Positions 16,474 through 26,113 of a stretch of 64,000 nt of DNA are shown piece by piece; the first letter of the stretch is position 1, and every line of letters starts with the position of its first letter. The notes beneath the pieces are model-generated. The model did not search any database. It was not told the DNA's origin and worked only from the letters and a program-made list of their open reading frames with translations. Origin of the DNA: Ottowia testudinis (GTDB lineage: Bacteria; Pseudomonadota; Gammaproteobacteria; Burkholderiales; Burkholderiaceae_C); NCBI RefSeq assembly GCF_017498525.1, contig NZ_CP071796.1, positions 992,001 through 1,056,000 of the forward strand, given 5' to 3'. The position numbers and the translations under genes are program-made.

Positions 16474-17342
16474 GAGCGGCTAACAAAAGCCTGTCATCGC
16501 CCGTTGCACGGTATGCGTTTGATGGGGCATGGGCAAGAACAGGAACAAAGAGATCAGCACGGCTCTGTTCAAAAGGATTGAGCCGCTGTTGCCCGCAGTC
16601 AAGCCTTGTGCCAAAGGAGGCCGGCCCCGACTCAGCGATGAAAGGGCTTTGAATGGCATCCTGTTTGTACTGCGCACAGGCACGCCTTGGGAGCATTTGC
16701 CCCAAGAGCTGGGCTTTGGCAGCGGCATGACTTGCTGGAGACGACTGCGCGACTGGCAGGCCGCTGGCGTATGGCACCGTCTGCATCTGGCGCTGTTGGC
16801 CGAACTGCGAGGAGCTGGCAAACTGGATTTCAGCCGCGCCAGCATCGATGGGGCCAGCGTAGCCAGCCCCGGGGGCCCGCACACGGGGCCAACCCGACCG
16901 ACCGGGGCAAGCTTGGCAGCAAGCGCCACATCATCACAGACCGCCGGGGCATCCCTTGATCTTTTGCGTCACCGGGGCCAACCGCCATGACTCGGTAGTC
17001 TTCGAGGAGCTGATTGACGCCTTGCCTGCGGTGCGCGGCAAACCTGGCCGGCCGCGCCACTGGCCGGACAAGCTGCATGCGTACAAGCGCTGCGACTCTG
17101 TGCCCTGCCGGGCCGATCTCAAGCGGCTCGGTATTTGCAATCGCATTGCCCGTAAAGGCGTTGAACGCAATGACAGGCTGGGCCGTCATCGATGGGTTGT
17201 CGAGCGCACTCATGCCTGGCTGGCTGCCTTTGGCAAGCTGCGTACCCGCTTTGAGCGTCGTATTGACATTCATCTGGCTCTGCTCAGTCTGGCTTGCTCT
17301 GTCATCTGCGTTCGCAATCTTGAACCGTTTTGTTAGCCGCTC
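16474..17342 (+). mobile_element. IS5-family (IS427-like) insertion sequence within attC
   Basis: An 869-base element bounded by exact 15-base terminal inverted repeats (GAGCGGCTAACAAAA and its complement) and flanked by TAA on both sides (16471-16473 and 17343-17345), the target type of IS5/IS427 elements. It carries one transposase gene split over three frames. A decayed second copy lies at 46090. Confidence 0.9.
16529..17336 (+). pseudogene. IS5-family transposase, frame-disrupted
   Basis: The first frame (from 16529) covers the N-terminal DUF4096-like region (ALFKRIEPLLP, GRPRLSDERALNGILF) and the first catalytic Asp (SIDGASV). The reading then moves back one base to NPTDRGKLGSKRHIITD and again to ANRHDSVVFEELIDALP, ending with the R-x3-ER-x3-W-like block RHRWVVERTHAWL. 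The first shift region is shared with the copy at 46120 and could be programmed; the second (CCCTTG where CCCCTTG is expected) looks like a one-base loss. It is probably inactive unless both shifts are bypassed. Confidence 0.8.
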
Positions 17343-17359
17343 TAAGTCAAACGTTAGGC

Positions 17360-17713
17360 GCATCAACATGAAACCGCGCTGAGCGTTTGGCGGTGCACCG
17401 AAGGCGGGTTATTGCAGCAGCTTGCTAGGCAACGGTTTTGATGCGGTCGGGCGATTGCCGCAGGTCAGTGGCGACGTGGGCAGCGGTGGGCATGGGGCGC
17501 GAGATGCCGATCGCGCTGTTGTCGGCGCCGCCGCGTTGGGTCAGCGGTGTGGGTGAGGACGGGTCTGCCGACGAAGAGCAGCACTCGATTTTTGCTACAA
17601 ATAGGTGAGCAATCTCTGCCCGTATTTGCTGATCAAAAGCCTAAAAACACTCACAGCGCCCTTGGCGCGGAGCCACTCGTGGCACAGGCCGATCGACGCC
17701 CGCGCTGGCGGCG
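17360..17713. other. Spacer between integron and gspE without a recognisable gene
   Basis: 354 bases. On the minus strand a short open stretch (about 17417-17600, ending ATDLRQSPDRIKTVA) looks protein-like but has no start or family I recognise. A strongly degraded family 1 repeat covers about 17589-17650. gspF is expected downstream of gspE and is not here in any frame. Confidence 0.55.
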
Positions 17714-19114
17714 TCAGTCGCGCGTGACGCGCAGCACTTCCTCGCGGCTGGTGATGCCTTCGGCGATCAGGCGCTCGCCGTCGTCGCGCATCAGCGTCAT
17801 GCCCTTGGCCAGCGCGGCCGTACGGATGGCGGCTTCGCCGGCCTGGGCGTGGATCTGGGCGCGGATGTCGTCATCCACCATGAGCAGTTCAAACACGCCG
17901 GTGCGGCCGGCGTACCCGGTGTGGCCGCAGGCGTCGCAGCCTTGGCCATGGCAGGCGGTGCAGTATTTGCGCACCAGCCGCTGCGCGAGCACGCCCAGCA
18001 GCGAGCTCGACAACAGAAATGGCTCCACCCCCATGTCGATCAGCCGCGTGACGGCGCTGGCCGCATCGTTGGTGTGCAGCGTGGCCAGCACCAGGTGGCC
18101 GGTGAGCGAGGCCTGAATGGCGATCTGCGCGGTTTCGATGTCGCGGATCTCGCCGATCATCACGATGTCGGGGTCTTGCCGCAGGATGGCGCGCAGGGCA
18201 CGGGCAAAGTCGAGCTCGATCTTGGGGTTGACCTGCGTCTGGCCGACACCGGGCAGGTCGTATTCGATCGGGTCTTCCACCGTCATGATGTTGTTGCGCG
18301 TGGCGTCGAGCCGCGCCAGTGACGCATACAACGTGGTGGTTTTGCCGCTGCCGGTGGGGCCGGTGACCAGGATGATGCCGTGCGGCTGCCGAATCAGCTG
18401 CTCGAATTTTTGCAGCACCTCGCCCAGCATGCCCACGGCTTCCAGGCTCAGTTTGCTTTCGGACTTGTCGAGCAGGCGCAGCACGGCGCGTTCACCGTGG
18501 GCGCTGGGGATGGTGGATACGCGCACGTCGATGGCGCGCGTGCCCAGCCGCAGGCTGATGCGGCCGTCTTGCGGCAGGCGCTTTTCGGCGATGTCCAGGT
18601 CGGCCATGATTTTCAGCCGGCTGATGAGGGCGGCGTGCAGCGCGCGGTTGGGGCGAACCACCTCGCGCAGCGCGCCGTCGACGCGAAAGCGCACGCTGCT
18701 CAAGCGCTCGTAAGGCTCGATGTGGATGTCGCTGGCGCCGTCGCGCGCGGCCTGCGTCAGCAGGGCGTTCAGCATGCGGATGATGGGCGCGTCGTCGGCG
18801 CTTTCGAGCAAATCCTCGACCGCCGGCAGCTCTTGCATGATGCGCGAGAGGTCGGCGTCGGATTCGACCTCGCTCACCACGGCGGCGGCGCTGGATTCAT
18901 TTTGCGAATAGGCGTGGCTGATGCGCTGGGCCAGCGTTTGCGCATCGGCCTGTTGCAGCGCGAGCGGCTGTGCGGTGGCGCCAAAGCGGCGCATGACCTC
19001 GCTGAGGTGGCCAGCCTCGGGGCGGCCGTCGTGCCACAGCGTCAGGGTCTGGCCGTCGTCTTCGAGCAGCAGCCGCGCGGTGCGCGCGAAGGCATAGGGC
19101 AGGGGGTAGCGCAT
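17714..19114 (-). CDS. gspE: Type II secretion ATPase GspE
   Basis: Cytoplasmic hexameric ATPase that powers pseudopilus assembly, 466 residues. An N-terminal region that binds GspL precedes the ATPase core with Walker [14 protein letters not shown], an Asp box ([15 protein letters not shown]), Walker B ([10 protein letters not shown]) and a His box ([15 protein letters not shown]). The C-terminal zinc-binding region is compact ([13 protein letters not shown]). It starts two bases after the gspD stop and is the last gsp gene of this strand; gspF does not follow. Confidence 0.95.
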   Translation of the reverse strand: MRYPLPYAFARTARLLLEDDGQTLTLWHDGRPEAGHLSEVMRRFGATAQPLALQQADAQTLAQRISHAYSQNESSAAAVVSEVESDADLSRIMQELPAVEDLLESADDAPIIRMLNALLTQAARDGASDIHIEPYERLSSVRFRVDGALREVVRPNRALHAALISRLKIMADLDIAEKRLPQDGRISLRLGTRAIDVRVSTIPSAHGERAVLRLLDKSESKLSLEAVGMLGEVLQKFEQLIRQPHGIILVTGPTGSGKTTTLYASLARLDATRNNIMTVEDPIEYDLPGVGQTQVNPKIELDFARALRAILRQDPDIVMIGEIRDIETAQIAIQASLTGHLVLATLHTNDAASAVTRLIDMGVEPFLLSSSLLGVLAQRLVRKYCTACHGQGCDACGHTGYAGRTGVFELLMVDDDIRAQIHAQAGEAAIRTAALAKGMTLMRDDGERLIAEGITSREEVLRVTRD

Positions 19115-19116
19115 GG

Positions 19117-21411
19117 CTACGGCGTGGTGATGGTGCTGCCGCCGTAGTAGTTGGCTTCGCCCGAAGCGGGGCTGATCAACGGCGGCGGCGGTGCCGGTCG
19201 CGACCAGGCGTTGGGGTTGGCGGGCACCACCGGGGGCATGACGGGGGCCTCGCCCACGTTGTTCAGCATGATGCTGGGGCGCGGCTGGTTGCCCTGCTGG
19301 GCGGCGCGCATCATGTCGTATCGGTCGAGCGAGAAGGATTCGGCGGCAGCGGCGTCGCGCACGATCACGGGGCGCAGAAAAACCATCAGGTTGGTCTTGA
19401 CGATGTTGCGGCTTTGGCTCTTGAACAGGTTGCCGACGATCGGCACATCACCCAGCAGGGGCACCTTGCTCTCGCCGCTGGTGTACTGGTCTTCCAGCAA
19501 GCCGCCCAGCACGACGACGGCGCCATCGTTGACGAGCACGCTCGATTCGATGGCGCGCTTGTTGGTGATGGGGCCGGAATTGTTGCTGGCCGTGCCCGTT
19601 ACCACGTTGGACACCTCTTGGTAGATCACCATCTTGATGGTGCCGTCCTCGCTGATCTGCGGCTTGACGCGCAGCGTCAGGCCGACGTCCTTGCGCTCGT
19701 AGGTCTGGAAGGGGTTGAGCGTGGCGCCGCTGGCGCCGGTGTTGGTGTAGCTGCCCGTGGGCATGGGCACGTTCTGGCCGACGATGATCTTGGCTTCTTC
19801 GTTGTCCAGCGTCAGCAGCGTGGGGGTCGACAGCACGTTGCCCGCGCCCGACGCCTGCAGGAAGTTGGCCAAGGCGCCCAACGTGAAGAGGCCGTTGACG
19901 CGGTGTGCCAAGCCCAGGTTCAGGCCCTGGGGTGGCAGCACCGTTTGCGCTGGCGACGGCCTGCCGTTGGCGAATTGGCCAATCAGGTTGAGGATGTTGC
20001 TGCCCGCCGTGCCGTAATTGGTGCCGATGACGCCGACGTTGCTGCCGTCACGCCGGCCCAACAGGCCCTGCCACTGGATGCCGAAATCGGCCGCCTTGTC
20101 GGCCCGCACCTCGGCGATCAGGCTCTCCACGAACACCTGGGCGCGGCGCTGGTCAAGCTGGTCGATGACGGCGCGCAGCTCGCGGTACACCGGCTCGGGC
20201 GCGCTGATGATGAGCGAGTTGGTGGCCGGATCGGCCTGGATCTGACCACCCGTCGAGGGTTGGTTGTTGCCGGCGGCGTTGATGGAGGGGCCGCTGGCCA
20301 GGGCGCTGCCGCTGGTGCTGCCCAGGCCGGCCATGCCTTGGTTCAGCGCGCTGGCGCCCGAATTGGCTGCTGCCTGGGGCAGGGCGCCGCCTGCGGCGCC
20401 AGAGGCTTGCGACTGCCCCGGCAGCGCCGCCAGCGCCGCGCGCAGGGTCACCGCCAGCTTGGCGGCGTCGGCGTTCTTGAGGTAGACCACGTGGATGTTG
20501 CCGCTGCCGCCATCGGGGCGCGTTTGCGGCGCCTGGTCGAGCTGCTGGATCAGCGTCTTGGCCAGCGCCAGCCGCGCGGGGTTGGCGGCGCGCACGATGA
20601 TGGCGTTGCTGCGCGGCTCGGGCACCAGCGTGGTGCGGTAGCCGTCGCCGCCGCCCGTGCCGACGCCCATGGCGGCCGGCGGCACACCCGGCTGCCCCGG
20701 CACGCCCTGCGGCACCGCTGGCGCGCCACCGCCGCCGGATTCAATCAGGCGCGCCACCAGCGGTGCCAGGTCGGACGCCACGGCGTGGCGCAGGCGCACC
20801 ACCTCGACACCGGTGGCGTTCGACACATCCAGCGCGGCGATGATGCGGCCCAGGCGCTGCAGGTTGTCGCCGTAGTCGGTGATGACCAGCGCGTTGGTGC
20901 CGGGGTTGACGTTGATGGTGTTGTTGGGGCTGATCAGCGGGCGCAGCACCGGCACCAGGTTGTTGGCGTTTTCGTGCGTCAGGCGAAAGATCTGCGTCTG
21001 GATCTGCCCGCCGCCGCGCACCGTGCTGGCCGACACGGCAGCCGACTGCAGCTTGGCCTCGGCCTCGGGCACCACCAGCACCATGCCGCGGTTGTCGACC
21101 AGCGCAAAGCCCTGCGTGCGCAGCTGGGCGCCGAACAGGCGCATGGCCTCGGCCGGGCTGACCGGCAGGGTGCTGGTCAGCGTCATGGTGCCCTTGACGC
21201 GCGGGTCGACCACCACGTTGCGGCCCGTGATGGTGGCGATGGTGCGCGCCACGGCGTCGATCTCGGCGTTGGCGAAGTCGAGCGTGACGTTGCCGCCGCG
21301 CGCGGCCGCGCCGCCATCGGCCGCCTGAGCCAGCGCACCGGCAGGCAGGGCGCTGCCCAGCGCCAGCAGCAAGGCCAGGACGCAGGCGTGTGAAAAAGCG
21401 GGGCGCGGCAT
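19117..21411 (-). CDS. gspD: Type II secretion secretin GspD
   Basis: Outer-membrane secretin of 764 residues. ATG 21411 is chosen because a signal peptide ([21 protein letters not shown]) begins there; the frame stays open for 180 further codons only through GC bias. N0 ([18 protein letters not shown]), N1-N3 repeats and the C-terminal secretin domain ([17 protein letters not shown]) are in order. A low-complexity Gly/Ser/Ala linker (about residues 335-385) lies before N3. The C-terminal tail is proline-rich. An upstream AT-rich gap (21412-21545) may hold a gspDE promoter. Confidence 0.95.
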   Translation of the reverse strand: MPRPAFSHACVLALLLALGSALPAGALAQAADGGAAARGGNVTLDFANAEIDAVARTIATITGRNVVVDPRVKGTMTLTSTLPVSPAEAMRLFGAQLRTQGFALVDNRGMVLVVPEAEAKLQSAAVSASTVRGGGQIQTQIFRLTHENANNLVPVLRPLISPNNTINVNPGTNALVITDYGDNLQRLGRIIAALDVSNATGVEVVRLRHAVASDLAPLVARLIESGGGGAPAVPQGVPGQPGVPPAAMGVGTGGGDGYRTTLVPEPRSNAIIVRAANPARLALAKTLIQQLDQAPQTRPDGGSGNIHVVYLKNADAAKLAVTLRAALAALPGQSQASGAAGGALPQAAANSGASALNQGMAGLGSTSGSALASGPSINAAGNNQPSTGGQIQADPATNSLIISAPEPVYRELRAVIDQLDQRRAQVFVESLIAEVRADKAADFGIQWQGLLGRRDGSNVGVIGTNYGTAGSNILNLIGQFANGRPSPAQTVLPPQGLNLGLAHRVNGLFTLGALANFLQASGAGNVLSTPTLLTLDNEEAKIIVGQNVPMPTGSYTNTGASGATLNPFQTYERKDVGLTLRVKPQISEDGTIKMVIYQEVSNVVTGTASNNSGPITNKRAIESSVLVNDGAVVVLGGLLEDQYTSGESKVPLLGDVPIVGNLFKSQSRNIVKTNLMVFLRPVIVRDAAAAESFSLDRYDMMRAAQQGNQPRPSIMLNNVGEAPVMPPVVPANPNAWSRPAPPPPLISPASGEANYYGGSTITTP

Positions 21412-21545
21412 ACGGGAGGGGGCGGAAAAAGCTATCCGTAATGTAGCAAAAGACCCGCGCCGAATCAGCGCTAGGCCTGTGTTTTGATGCAAAAAAACCA
21501 TAGGTGACAAGCAGTTCCAAAATTCCGCCAACAACGCGGGCAAGC

Positions 21546-22361
21546 TCATCCGAAGCTCATGATCGCCCGGTCGCCCTGGCGGCGGCCGAGCAGGTTGAGC
21601 AGGTTGGCCAGCTGCGCCTGATGCTCCGGCGTGGCGGTGGCCTCGCCCGAAAAGCGCAGGCGCCCCCCTACCCACTGGCCGGCGCCGGACATTTGAAGCG
21701 CGCCCTCCAAGGTGGACAGCGTGAAACCGGGTGCGTCGCCGCCCTGCAACTGCACGCGGTACGAGCCGAGCGGTTGCAGCGTCGACAGGCGCGATGAAAC
21801 GTGGCGCAGCGTCAGCTCGGCGCCGCCGGTCAGGCTGGCGCGGCCGGCGCGCCATTCGGCCGCCAGGCCTTGGGTGGCCAGTGCCAGTTCGCCCTGCGGC
21901 TGAATGGTGTTGAACGGCGTGCCCAGCCCCGCCAGCAGCGCGGCCGGCCACAGCGTTTGGGCGTCCTGCAGTTCAACGCGCGCGCCGCCCCAGCGCGGGT
22001 TGATGCGCAGCGCCAGCGGGTCAGTGGGGGTGCAGCAGTCCGCCGTCATGGCCAGCGCCAGGCCGCCCAGCGCCGGCCGCAGCCGCCACTGCACGCGCCC
22101 GGGCAGCGCGACGCGGTCCTGGCTGCCGGCGCCGCCCGTCAGCAGCAGGCGCGCCGAGCCGTTCCACAGGCTGCCCTGCGGCTCGGCCAACTGCACCATG
22201 CCGGCGGTACCGCGCGCCACGCCCGCCGCCAGCCAGCGCGCCGGCGCCGCCAGCACGCCGACGAGCAACAGGCCGAGCAGCGCGCCCGCCAGCGCCCAGC
22301 CCCACGGCGGGCGATTGGCGGGTAGGGCCCTGACGCGGCCAGCGGGTGCGGCACGCCTCAT
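21546..22361 (-). CDS. gspN: Type II secretion protein GspN
   Basis: Accessory T2SS protein of 271 residues with a single N-terminal membrane segment (WALAGALLGLLLVGVLAAP) and a periplasmic domain. ATG 22361 (MRRAAPAGR) is preferred; the frame upstream is open but encodes the GC-rich repeat at 22425. The C-terminal half is recognisably GspN-like (LWPAALLAGLGTPFNTIQPQG, RLRFSGEA). GspN is not essential in all systems. Its place after gspM matches the usual order. Confidence 0.82.
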   Translation of the reverse strand: MRRAAPAGRVRALPANRPPWGWALAGALLGLLLVGVLAAPARWLAAGVARGTAGMVQLAEPQGSLWNGSARLLLTGGAGSQDRVALPGRVQWRLRPALGGLALAMTADCCTPTDPLALRINPRWGGARVELQDAQTLWPAALLAGLGTPFNTIQPQGELALATQGLAAEWRAGRASLTGGAELTLRHVSSRLSTLQPLGSYRVQLQGGDAPGFTLSTLEGALQMSGAGQWVGGRLRFSGEATATPEHQAQLANLLNLLGRRQGDRAIMSFG

Positions 22362-22424
22362 GCGATCACAGTCTTGGCGCCGGCACGGACGCGATCCAAG
22401 CGCGGGACCTGCGCCCGCCACTGG

Positions 22425-22497
22425 CGTTGTCCGTCTTCCCGCGCGGCGCAGCGCAGCCAGGGAAGGGGAAAGCGGCAAAGCCGCTCAGGGGCGTGAC
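22425..22497. repeat. GC-rich dispersed repeat (family 2) between gspM and gspN
   Basis: CCACTGGCGTTGTCCG (from about 22420) and a CCGCTCAGGGG end match the family 2 order. It separates two genes that are otherwise tightly packed. Confidence 0.5.
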
Positions 22498-23046
22498 TCA
22501 TGGTGACGGCAAGCCGAGGGACAGCGTGCCGTTCCACAGCACGGGCGCGCCCGGCGCGTTGTCGCCAGTGCGCGTCAGGCGCGCTTCGACCGGGTTGGCG
22601 CGCGCGTTGGCGCGGGCGTCGGCCAGCCACTGCGCCAGCGCATCGGCCGGCGCCTGCTTGAGCACCAGTTGGGCGCGGTCGCCCACGATGCTGAGCTGGG
22701 CGCTGGTGCCCAGCCGCTGTTTGACGGCGGCTTCCAATGCGCGCACGGCTTCGTCGTGGCCCAGGCGCGGCAGGGCTTTCAGTGCGGCGGCTTCGCTTTG
22801 CAGTTGCTGCATGCGCTGCGCTTCGGTGGCCAGCTCGGCGCGCCGCGTTTCAGCCTGCCGCAATGTGCGCAGCGCGGGCGACAGCGCCAGCAGCCACAGC
22901 AGCGCCAGCGTGACCACGGTGGCGGCCAGCGCGACCAGGCGGCGCTCGCGCGGGGCCAGCCGCGCCCAGGCGGCGCGCAGCCGGCGCGCGGGGCTGACGG
23001 AGGGGCCGCCGGCGGCGCGTGCCGGCCGGTTCAGCGCGGCGCTCAT
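22498..23046 (-). CDS. gspM: Type II secretion inner-membrane protein GspM
   Basis: Bitopic protein of 182 residues. A basic cytoplasmic tail is followed by a membrane helix (LVALAATVVTLALLWLLAL), a coiled-coil-like stretch (LRQAETRRAELATEAQRMQQ) and a ferredoxin-like periplasmic domain. GspM binds and stabilises GspL. The start overlaps the gspL stop by four bases, consistent with coupled translation. Confidence 0.88.
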   Translation of the reverse strand: MSAALNRPARAAGGPSVSPARRLRAAWARLAPRERRLVALAATVVTLALLWLLALSPALRTLRQAETRRAELATEAQRMQQLQSEAAALKALPRLGHDEAVRALEAAVKQRLGTSAQLSIVGDRAQLVLKQAPADALAQWLADARANARANPVEARLTRTGDNAPGAPVLWNGTLSLGLPSP

Positions 23047-24260
23047 GGGGCGGTCTCCTGGCGCAGCACGGTGGTTTCGCCCTCGGTGCGCAGCTGATAG
23101 CCGAGCGGGCGCAGGCGCGCGTTGGCGTCGGTCAGCGCGGCGGCGGCCACCGGCACGCCTTTCAAGCGCAGCTCGCCTGCTACAAATTCAATAGCTGCTG
23201 GCGCTTGCTGGTTCAGCGCCAGCAGCCCAAAAGCCTGCAACATCGGCTCCAGGTCGCGGGCCGACGCGGCGCCGGTGGCCTGGCGCAGGCTGGCGACTTC
23301 GCGCGCCATTTGCACCGGCGCGTCGACCACCACCTTGACCTGCGGGAAGGTCTCGGTCAGCAGCGCTTGATTGGCGGCGCGGCGCGCGGCCAGCTCGTCC
23401 TGCGTGCGCCAGGCCAGCAGGTTGACGCCGATCAGGTTGGCCAGCAGCAGCAGCGCCAACCCCCAGCGCGCCGGGCGCCACAGGGGCGCATGCAAAAAGT
23501 CGCGCCACAGCGCGCCGGCGCGCTTGGCGGCGCGCGCGCGGCCGCCTTGCGAAAACTGGAACTGCGCCAAATCCCACGCGCCGCGGCTGGCGCGCAGCAG
23601 GCGCTGGGCGGCCGATTCGATGGCCGGTGTGCCGCCGAAGCTTTGCTCGGCCAGCGCCGCCACGGCGGGCTCGGCCAGCAGCTCGGGCGCGGGTGCATCG
23701 GGCTCTTGCGGCGGCAGCAGCGCCAGCGCGCCCGGCACCAGCGGCAGCGCTTGCGCGCCGCCGGGCACGCCCGCGCCGCTCGTCAGCAGTTGCGCGCGTT
23801 CGGGCTCGCCGGTGACCAGCAGGCGCAACGGGCCGTCGGCCGGCGGCAGCTCGGGCACGATGCGGTGCACCGTGCGGCCCGCGGCTTCGAGCGCCTGCAG
23901 GTGCGCGGCCAGCCAGGCGCGGTGGCACACCGCCACCCAGGCGCTGGCGCCGCCCTGGGCGCCAGGCTCCAGCGCGAAGTGCAGCGCCTCGGCATCGTCC
24001 AGCAGCTGCTCTTCGAGCAGGCCGTCGAGCACGCTGCGCAGGCGCGGCGCGCCGGGGCCGATGCCGCGCGGCAGCGTCACGCGCTGCCACGACAACTGGC
24101 CGGCCGGCACCACCGCCACCACCTCGACGCCACGCCCGGCCGCCGGCAGCAGCGCGGGCACGGCGCTGCCGTGCGCGGCCAGGGCTTGGCCGTCGGTGGA
24201 AGTGGCAAAGTCATAGCCCGCCGGCGGGCCCGGCGGCAGCGCGATCAAAAGCAGGCTCAT
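23043..24260 (-). CDS. gspL: Type II secretion protein GspL
   Basis: Inner-membrane platform protein of 405 residues: a cytoplasmic actin-like domain (1-270) that recruits GspE, one membrane helix (WGLALLLLANLIGVNLLAW) and a periplasmic ferredoxin-like domain. A family 1 repeat copy (23180-23226) lies inside the periplasmic coding region, read in frame as LALNQQAPAAIEFVAGE. The frame stays intact, so the insertion, if it is one, has been accepted by the protein. Confidence 0.88.
   Translation of the reverse strand: MSLLLIALPPGPPAGYDFATSTDGQALAAHGSAVPALLPAAGRGVEVVAVVPAGQLSWQRVTLPRGIGPGAPRLRSVLDGLLEEQLLDDAEALHFALEPGAQGGASAWVAVCHRAWLAAHLQALEAAGRTVHRIVPELPPADGPLRLLVTGEPERAQLLTSGAGVPGGAQALPLVPGALALLPPQEPDAPAPELLAEPAVAALAEQSFGGTPAIESAAQRLLRASRGAWDLAQFQFSQGGRARAAKRAGALWRDFLHAPLWRPARWGLALLLLANLIGVNLLAWRTQDELAARRAANQALLTETFPQVKVVVDAPVQMAREVASLRQATGAASARDLEPMLQAFGLLALNQQAPAAIEFVAGELRLKGVPVAAAALTDANARLRPLGYQLRTEGETTVLRQETAP
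23180..23226 (-). repeat. Dispersed repeat family 1 inside gspL
   Basis: CTACAAATTCAATAGCTGCT, then GGCGCTTG and a short spacer, is the complement of the intergenic copy at 40190 (AGCAGCTATTCAATTTGTAG) with very few differences. It is fully within the gspL reading frame. Confidence 0.75.
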
Positions 24261-24368
24261 GGGGGTCGGCGCATTGTAGGCGCCGCGTATGAACAGGTTG
24301 AGCGAATGCGTAACCCGCGAGCGCGGCTCCCAGAGCGCGCCAAAGGCCCAACGCTCGGCACAGGCCGC

Positions 24369-25376
24369 TCAGCGCGGCGCTTGCACGCTGAGCGCCGTGC
24401 GTTCGCGCCACAGCGGGACGACGCGCTGCGGGGCGTCTCGCCGCACCGCCGACTCTTCTTCCAGCGCGACCTGATCGAGCCGCAACCGGGCGCGCACCTG
24501 GAAGAAGGCGCTGGCCACCGCGGTCCAGCTGGTGTCCAGCGCCTGCCCCGAGGGCGCCACGCTGGTCACGGCGGCGGCCGGGTCTTTCAGGTAAGCGCGC
24601 TCGCGCTCGCTCACCAGGCGCTGCGCCCCCGACAGGTCGAGCCCCGGCACAGCGGCGTAGATCACCTCGGCGCTCGCCGTGTTGAGGTTGACGGGCGTCG
24701 GCGCATCGCCCTGCGTGGGCAGCAGCGTGACGTAGGGCCGCAGCTGCTCCAGCGTGGCCGGCGCCAGGCCCAGCCAGGCCAGCTGCTCGAAGCGGCGCGG
24801 CATGAGCGGGGCGTCGGTGCCGTCGCCGCCGCCGCTCATGGCGGCTTGCGCGCGCGTCAGGTTGCGCTGCAGCGCGCCCAGCTCGGTGCTGGGCAGACCG
24901 AGCAGCGAGAACAGGCGATCGAAGCGCTCCAGCGCCTTTCGCTTGTCGCGCGCCGCCAGGTTCATGACGTTCAGGCGCGACTGCAGATCGACGATCTGGC
25001 CCGACAGGAAAGCCTCGCGGTCGGTGTCGGTGCTGGATTCGCCGGCCGCCAGAAAGCTTGACAGGCGCGCCTCGGCCAACGGCACGGCCCAGGGCTCGCC
25101 CAGATGATCGGTGAGCGGTTCGTTGCTGTTGCGCTGGCGCTTCTGGTCTTCGCTCAGATCGCCGCTCAGGATCAGCCGGCTCCAGTCGAGTGCGCCGGAC
25201 AACAGCCAGGCCGACTGCACGCGGGCGCGCTCGGCCGCCTCGACCTCGACCCCGCGCCACTGGCGCCACAGCGCACCGGCCGCCAGCGTGGCAACCAGCG
25301 CCACCGTGATCATGGCGGCCAGCAAAGCCGCGCCGCCGCATCGGCCGGGCGCCCGAACACCGGTCGCGCCGCTCAT
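24369..25376 (-). CDS. gspK: Type II secretion minor pseudopilin GspK
   Basis: Large minor pseudopilin of 335 residues that caps the pseudopilus with GspI and GspJ. ATG 25376 overlaps the gspJ stop by four bases. The leader and helix read GRCGGAALLAAMITVALVATLAA. The alpha-helical insertion domain typical of GspK is present (LNLNTASAEVIYAAVPGL region: PVNLNTASAEVIYAAVPG). The position after gspJ agrees with the H-I-J-K order. Confidence 0.92.
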   Translation of the reverse strand: MSGATGVRAPGRCGGAALLAAMITVALVATLAAGALWRQWRGVEVEAAERARVQSAWLLSGALDWSRLILSGDLSEDQKRQRNSNEPLTDHLGEPWAVPLAEARLSSFLAAGESSTDTDREAFLSGQIVDLQSRLNVMNLAARDKRKALERFDRLFSLLGLPSTELGALQRNLTRAQAAMSGGGDGTDAPLMPRRFEQLAWLGLAPATLEQLRPYVTLLPTQGDAPTPVNLNTASAEVIYAAVPGLDLSGAQRLVSERERAYLKDPAAAVTSVAPSGQALDTSWTAVASAFFQVRARLRLDQVALEEESAVRRDAPQRVVPLWRERTALSVQAPR

Positions 25377-26113
25377 GAGCCGCCCCCCAGGTTGGGCCGC
25401 ACCCAATCGACCACCAGCGGGCCGCTCAGGGCCTGTCCGGGGCCGAGGGTGATGAACAGGCGCACACCGTCCGGCAGGGCCTGGGTCGCCAGGCCAGAGG
25501 CGGCGCCGCTGGACAGCGGGTTGGTCCAGGCGTTCTGGCGGTAGTAGTGCAGCTGCCACTCCAGCGCCCCGGCCACCACCACCGCCCGTGGGTCGGCGGC
25601 GTCCGATTCGGCCCAGCGCTCGGCGGCGTCCCAGGCGGCGGCCCAGGCGTTTTGCGATTGCACGGGCGCCGATTGCCAGCGCAGCCATTGGCCGCTGGAC
25701 GCGCGCCGCGTCCAGGCCACCACGCGCAGCCCAGCCGCATCGTCGCCCGGATTGGCGCGGGTGATGCGCAGCGTGCGGCCGTCCCAGGCCAGGCTGCGTT
25801 GGCTGGACAAGTCAGGCCCCGCCGGCCGCTCGGGCCCGGGCGGCACCGCGGGCCAGCTCATCATGGCGTCGAAGTCGGCGCGCCACTGCGCCAGCCCGGC
25901 CTGCAGCGCCAGCACATCGTCGGTATAGCGGTGCGTGGCCTCCTGCGCCCGCGCCATGCCGTCAATCCCGCGCCAGGTCAGCATGGCGATCACCGCCATG
26001 ATGCTGAGCGCCACCAGCACCTCAATCAGCGTGAAGCCGCGCGACGCCTTCAGGCCAAATCGGGGCCTGGCGCTTGTCTGGCAAGCGCGAGCAGCTATTG
26101 AAACCGTAGTCAA
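25373..26113 (-). CDS. gspJ: Type II secretion minor pseudopilin GspJ, start codon uncertain
   Basis: Pseudopilin with prepilin motif SRGFTLIEVLVALSIMAV and a GspJ-type body (LTWRGIDGMARAQ, VVAWTRRASSGQWLRW). No ATG lies near the prepilin cleavage site. In-frame options are TTG 26113, which gives a 26-residue leader encoded by a family 1 repeat, and CTG 26053, which gives a six-residue leader of normal length. The frame also stays open for some 440 more codons through tandem repeats, which I treat as chance. A repeat seems to have replaced the original start region. The coordinates use TTG. Confidence 0.8.
   Translation of the reverse strand: MTTVSIAARACQTSARPRFGLKASRGFTLIEVLVALSIMAVIAMLTWRGIDGMARAQEATHRYTDDVLALQAGLAQWRADFDAMMSWPAVPPGPERPAGPDLSSQRSLAWDGRTLRITRANPGDDAAGLRVVAWTRRASSGQWLRWQSAPVQSQNAWAAAWDAAERWAESDAADPRAVVVAGALEWQLHYYRQNAWTNPLSSGAASGLATQALPDGVRLFITLGPGQALSGPLVVDWVRPNLGGGS

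Larger units (their letters stand above)
16430..17359 (+). other. attC of cassette 2, interrupted by an IS element
   Basis: Left part at 16430-16473: R'' ACATAAC, L'' TCAACCGGAC, loop TGCCTACGGC and L' ATCCGGTTAA. Right part at 17343-17359: TAAGTCAAACGTTAGGC, ending in R' GTTAGGC (17353-17359). Removing the IS and one copy of the duplicated TAA restores a classic attC of about 60 bases. After it (17354 onward) I see no further attC, so the array ends here. Confidence 0.85.

Noticed and set aside
17360..17713. A third integron cassette after 17354
   Set aside because: A start-like ATG (17368) gives only a four-codon frame and no attC follows before gspE, so there is no evidence of a cassette unit.
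18380..19147. A 255-codon plus-strand frame opposite gspE
   Set aside because: Composition of an antisense shadow; the minus strand encodes a full ATPase with all motifs.
19414..21393. A 659-codon open frame on the plus strand opposite gspD
   Set aside because: It is the GC-driven antisense of a clear secretin gene, rich in Gln, His, Arg and Ala with no domain pattern.
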